Assembly: GCA_964373065.1 (NCBI GenBank)
Contig: CAYJSJ010000033.1
Location: 1 to 6,062 of the forward strand
Direction of reading: 5' to 3'
DNA: 6,062 nt
From: CAYJSJ01 sp964373065
GTDB taxonomy: Bacteria > Patescibacteriota > Gracilibacteria > Peribacterales > Peribacteraceae
The translations under genes were made by a program, and so were the position numbers. Below, in pieces: positions 4,685 to 6,062 of this stretch; position 1 is the first letter of the stretch, and each line of letters begins with the position of its first letter. The notes beneath the pieces were generated by a model, which saw nothing but the letters and a program-made list of their open reading frames with translations, made no database searches and was not told the origin of the DNA.

Positions 4685-5233
4685 CTAGTTTCCTCGGCGA
4701 CAGATTCGGATGTCGTGGCCGAGGGCGTTCAGCATCTCACGGAACAACCCGATTGCTCCATCCGTGTAGCCGCTCATTTTGAGCGAGCCACGAAGATGGT
4801 CCCAGTTTTCCTCCCGCAAGTTGGTGCCGGGGAGCCGGATGTTAAATTCGGCGAGCCGCTCCTCCAACCTACGGAGTGCCTTCTTGCCAAAGCCGCGATA
4901 CTTTAGCAGCTCGGCTTCGCTCTTCTCCATAACCGCACCGACTGTCTGAATCTCCGCTCTCTCAAGTGGAGAAACATACAGTTTGGGGAGGAGGTCCGCA
5001 AGAACAATCTCCAAAACCTTTCCAGCCGCAATGGCCTCTTTCACGCGGCGCGCGCATTTAATTTGTTTCCGCGCTTTCGCAACGAGAGCGCGAATGTTGT
5101 TCGGCGTGACGCGGCACTGAATGGCCAATTCGGCAACCTCCTTACCTTCGGCGAGAAGCGAGCAGATCCGTTTCAGTCTGCCCTCATTGAGCAGGCTGAT
5201 TTCCTCGGGTGTAAAGGACTTTCTTTTTTTCAT
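4685..5233 (-). CDS. HTH-like protein with an RNA polymerase alpha-CTD-like domain
   Basis: 182 aa from the ATG at 5233, chosen because AAAGGA lies 8 nt upstream; an in-frame TTG at 5266 would overlap the preceding stop. Residues ~7-58 are basic and helical, with an HTH-like stretch (VAELAIQCRVTPNNIRALV, 33-51). Residues ~83-141 resemble the C-terminal domain of RNA polymerase alpha: LERAEIQTVGAVMEKSEAEL, the helix-hairpin-helix KYRGFGKKAL (111-120), then a tail ending REENW, like LENW at the end of E. coli alpha. By alignment from memory, the E. coli UP-element contacts Arg265 and Asn268 fall on Leu85 and Ser88, whereas Gly296 and Lys298 are kept (Gly116, Lys118). No alpha N-terminal assembly domain is present, so this is not RpoA itself. 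A DNA-binding regulator is inferred; its target is unknown. It is second in an operon after a GNAT gene and ends at the terminator at 4631-4660. Confidence 0.7.
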   Translation of the reverse strand: MKKRKSFTPEEISLLNEGRLKRICSLLAEGKEVAELAIQCRVTPNNIRALVAKARKQIKCARRVKEAIAAGKVLEIVLADLLPKLYVSPLERAEIQTVGAVMEKSEAELLKYRGFGKKALRRLEERLAEFNIRLPGTNLREENWDHLRGSLKMSGYTDGAIGLFREMLNALGHDIRICRRGN

Positions 5234-5240
5234 CTCTTTT

Positions 5241-5247
5241 TTCCTTT
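5241..5247 (-). promoter_or_regulatory. Shine-Dalgarno site fixing the start of the alpha-CTD-like gene
   Basis: On the minus strand AAAGGAA (5247-5241) stands about 8 nt before the ATG at 5233. It lies in the 29-base, purine-rich gap after the GNAT stop codon. It is the clearest ribosome binding site in the window, and it precedes an operon-internal gene rather than a promoter-proximal one. Confidence 0.65.
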
Positions 5248-5262
5248 CTTTTTCTTTGTTTT

Positions 5263-5694
5263 TCAATCCAGAATTGCTCCGCCGAACATTGACTGGTCAC
5301 TGACCACGAGTTCGGCTTGCAATTTCTCTGGAAGCGACTGAATCGTCTTCAGCGCGTTCGGCGAAATCGCGTCCACACGGATGTTAGAAAATCCGCGTGC
5401 AAGACAGCGGCGGACAGCGGCTCCAAGCACCGCCTTTCCAAGTCCCTGCTGCCGATACACCCGAACCGTGTACAAGCCGACAATGGTCGGTGTGCCTTCG
5501 TTCATCTCGCCTTCAGGCGCGATAGTGGCAAGTGCGGCAATTTTTCCGTCAACTTCTGCAATGACCGCTTCATCGCAACAAGACAGTCGGTCTCTGCAAA
5601 AAAGAATCGGAAACCATGCGTCCTGCCAAATCGGTGGATGTGTTTCAAAGAGAAGCCGTACGGCTTCCCGCGCATTAATTATTTTAGTATTCAT
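5263..5694 (-). CDS. GNAT-family N-acetyltransferase
   Basis: 143 aa from the ATG at 5694. An upstream GTG at 5739 is in frame, but the ATG is preceded by AGGG at 4 nt and the extra residues look non-conserved. The GNAT fold is recognised from a central strand VIAEVDGKIAALATIAP (44-60) and motif A VGLYTVRVYRQQGLGKAVL (72-90). In the latter, RQQGLG matches the Q/R-x-x-G-x-G/A loop that holds the acetyl-CoA pyrophosphate. An alpha-helix RRCLARGF and strand NIRVDAISPNA follow. The C-terminus (ELVVSDQSMFGGAILD) is short. The substrate cannot be told from sequence: small molecule, peptide or protein are all possible. Cys39-Cys40 is a small oddity. It is upstream of, and presumably co-transcribed with, the alpha-CTD-like gene, so acetylation of that protein is conceivable but unsupported. 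Confidence 0.85.
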   Translation of the reverse strand: MNTKIINAREAVRLLFETHPPIWQDAWFPILFCRDRLSCCDEAVIAEVDGKIAALATIAPEGEMNEGTPTIVGLYTVRVYRQQGLGKAVLGAAVRRCLARGFSNIRVDAISPNALKTIQSLPEKLQAELVVSDQSMFGGAILD

Positions 5695-5711
5695 AGCGCC
5701 CTGTCGCCGAA

Positions 5712-5724
5712 TGTTTCGGAAACA
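5712..5724. promoter_or_regulatory. 13-bp palindrome upstream of the GNAT operon
   Basis: TGTTTC-G-GAAACA is a perfect 6-1-6 inverted repeat, 17 bases before the GNAT ATG. It could be an operator or a 5'-leader hairpin. No convincing -10/-35 pair was found on the minus strand between 5695 and 5853, so the promoter of this operon is unassigned. Confidence 0.3.
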
Positions 5725-5818
5725 AAACGCTATGAACACCGTTACAAAGAACTATTCACTCTACGGATTCACTACCTCGACAAGCTCGGTACTGAACCTG
5801 ATGAAATGTAGCTCTGTG

Positions 5819-5847
5819 TTGAATTCTTGCTTAGCGTCTGATATGCT
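5819..5847 (+). promoter_or_regulatory. Promoter of the right-edge antitoxin-like gene
   Basis: -35 TTGAAT (5819-5824), exactly 17 bp, -10 TATGCT (5842-5847). The ATG at 5854 begins 7 nt after the -10, the same geometry as pilB, again implying a leaderless or near-leaderless message. Prediction by eye. Confidence 0.45.
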
Positions 5848-5853
5848 TACCCA

Positions 5854-6062
5854 ATGACTTATGATACAAACACCTTAATAGCGAAACAGTTGCGCTTACC
5901 TGAAACTCGTCCGTCAAAACGGCTTTTGGATGCGGTAGGCGTTCTTAAGGGACGCGGAGCTGCGGCACGCAGAGAGATCAAGGAAATGCGTCGCGAGTGG
6001 GACAGACGAGTGTACTGTCCCCCGTTTGTCAGACACCAATCTTGTATGGGGAATTGTACGCT
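5854..6062 (+). CDS. Antitoxin-like protein, 3' end outside the window
   Basis: 69 codons are visible with no stop. Residues 13-31 (LRLPETRPSKRLLDAVGVL) followed by KGRG and a charged helix, EIKEMRREWDRR (41-52), resemble the C-terminal toxin-wrapping part of VapB-type antitoxins paired with PIN toxins. These commonly show a 'hLKG...hR+EWER' ending (pattern from memory). The last visible residues (VYCPPFVRHQSC) lose protein-like character, and another frame becomes PIN-like there, so the true end may involve overlap or a frameshift. Support: promoter at 5819-5847 with the ATG 7 nt after the -10. No classical RHH or AbrB DNA-binding motif is obvious in the first 15 residues. Family assignment is tentative. 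Confidence 0.45.
   Translation, partial: MTYDTNTLIAKQLRLPETRPSKRLLDAVGVLKGRGAAARREIKEMRREWDRRVYCPPFVRHQSCMGNCT
6026..6062 (+). CDS. Possible PIN-domain toxin N-terminus, partial
   Basis: In frame 2, from a TTG at 6026 to the window edge, the reading is LSDTNLVWGIVR. D-T-N after a hydrophobic residue is the usual opening of PIN-domain ribonucleases (VapC type), where the Asp binds metal. It follows an antitoxin-like gene, the expected order. Against it: only 12 residues are visible, there is no ATG or GTG in frame, and it would overlap the preceding frame by at least 37 bases. A single-base change in the C-run at 6019-6023 would bring the two frames together. Confidence 0.25.
   Translation, partial: MSDTNLVWGIVR

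Noticed and set aside
5317..5857. Two overlapping plus-strand reading frames opposite the GNAT gene
   Set aside because: They are antisense to a recognisable acetyltransferase and show no domain-like pattern.
1..6062. CRISPR array, prophage, transposase or tRNA gene
   Set aside because: No regularly spaced repeats, no transposase or phage motifs, and no tRNA T-arm or anticodon-arm pattern was found on either strand by eye.

Overview
The window reads like a chromosomal segment of a Patescibacteria/CPR bacterium, most likely a Parcubacteria-type genome. This is inferred from the gene set and style and is not proven: a PaaX/Cas2-like regulator of the kind common in these genomes, a single PilB-type pilus ATPase, small toxin-antitoxin genes, mixed coding strands, and start codons placed about 7 nt after a -10 box. 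No rRNA, tRNA, IS element or CRISPR array is visible.

Layout, left to right. A 5'-truncated PaaX/Cas2-like gene (+, to 478) converges on tsaE (-, 540-986), with an AT-rich inverted repeat between them. tsaE and the pilus/secretion ATPase gene pilB (+, 1034-2710) diverge from one compact region where two opposite promoters appear to share the same DNA. A 358-base gene-free gap (2711-3068) follows. It is filled almost end to end by hairpins and has a near-consensus promoter facing left (TTGACA, 17 bp, TGC-TAGGAT), so I propose a structured non-coding RNA of about 240 nt on the minus strand. ruvB (+, 3069-4082) comes next, then a convergent RHH antitoxin / RelE-ParE toxin pair (-, 4091-4575) with its own promoter and a three-heptamer operator candidate. 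Upstream of that pair is a two-gene minus-strand operon: a GNAT acetyltransferase (5263-5694) and an unusual protein joining an HTH-like region to an RNA polymerase alpha-CTD-like domain (4685-5233). It ends at a clear intrinsic terminator (4631-4660). At the right edge a second antitoxin-like gene (+, from 5854) runs out of the window.

The housekeeping functions (t6A tRNA modification, Holliday-junction migration, pilus assembly) are unrelated and appear to be separately promoted. The points most worth following up are the hairpin-dense element at 2754-2995, the standalone alpha-CTD-like protein, the reciprocal tsaE/pilB promoter, and the apparently leaderless start geometry.
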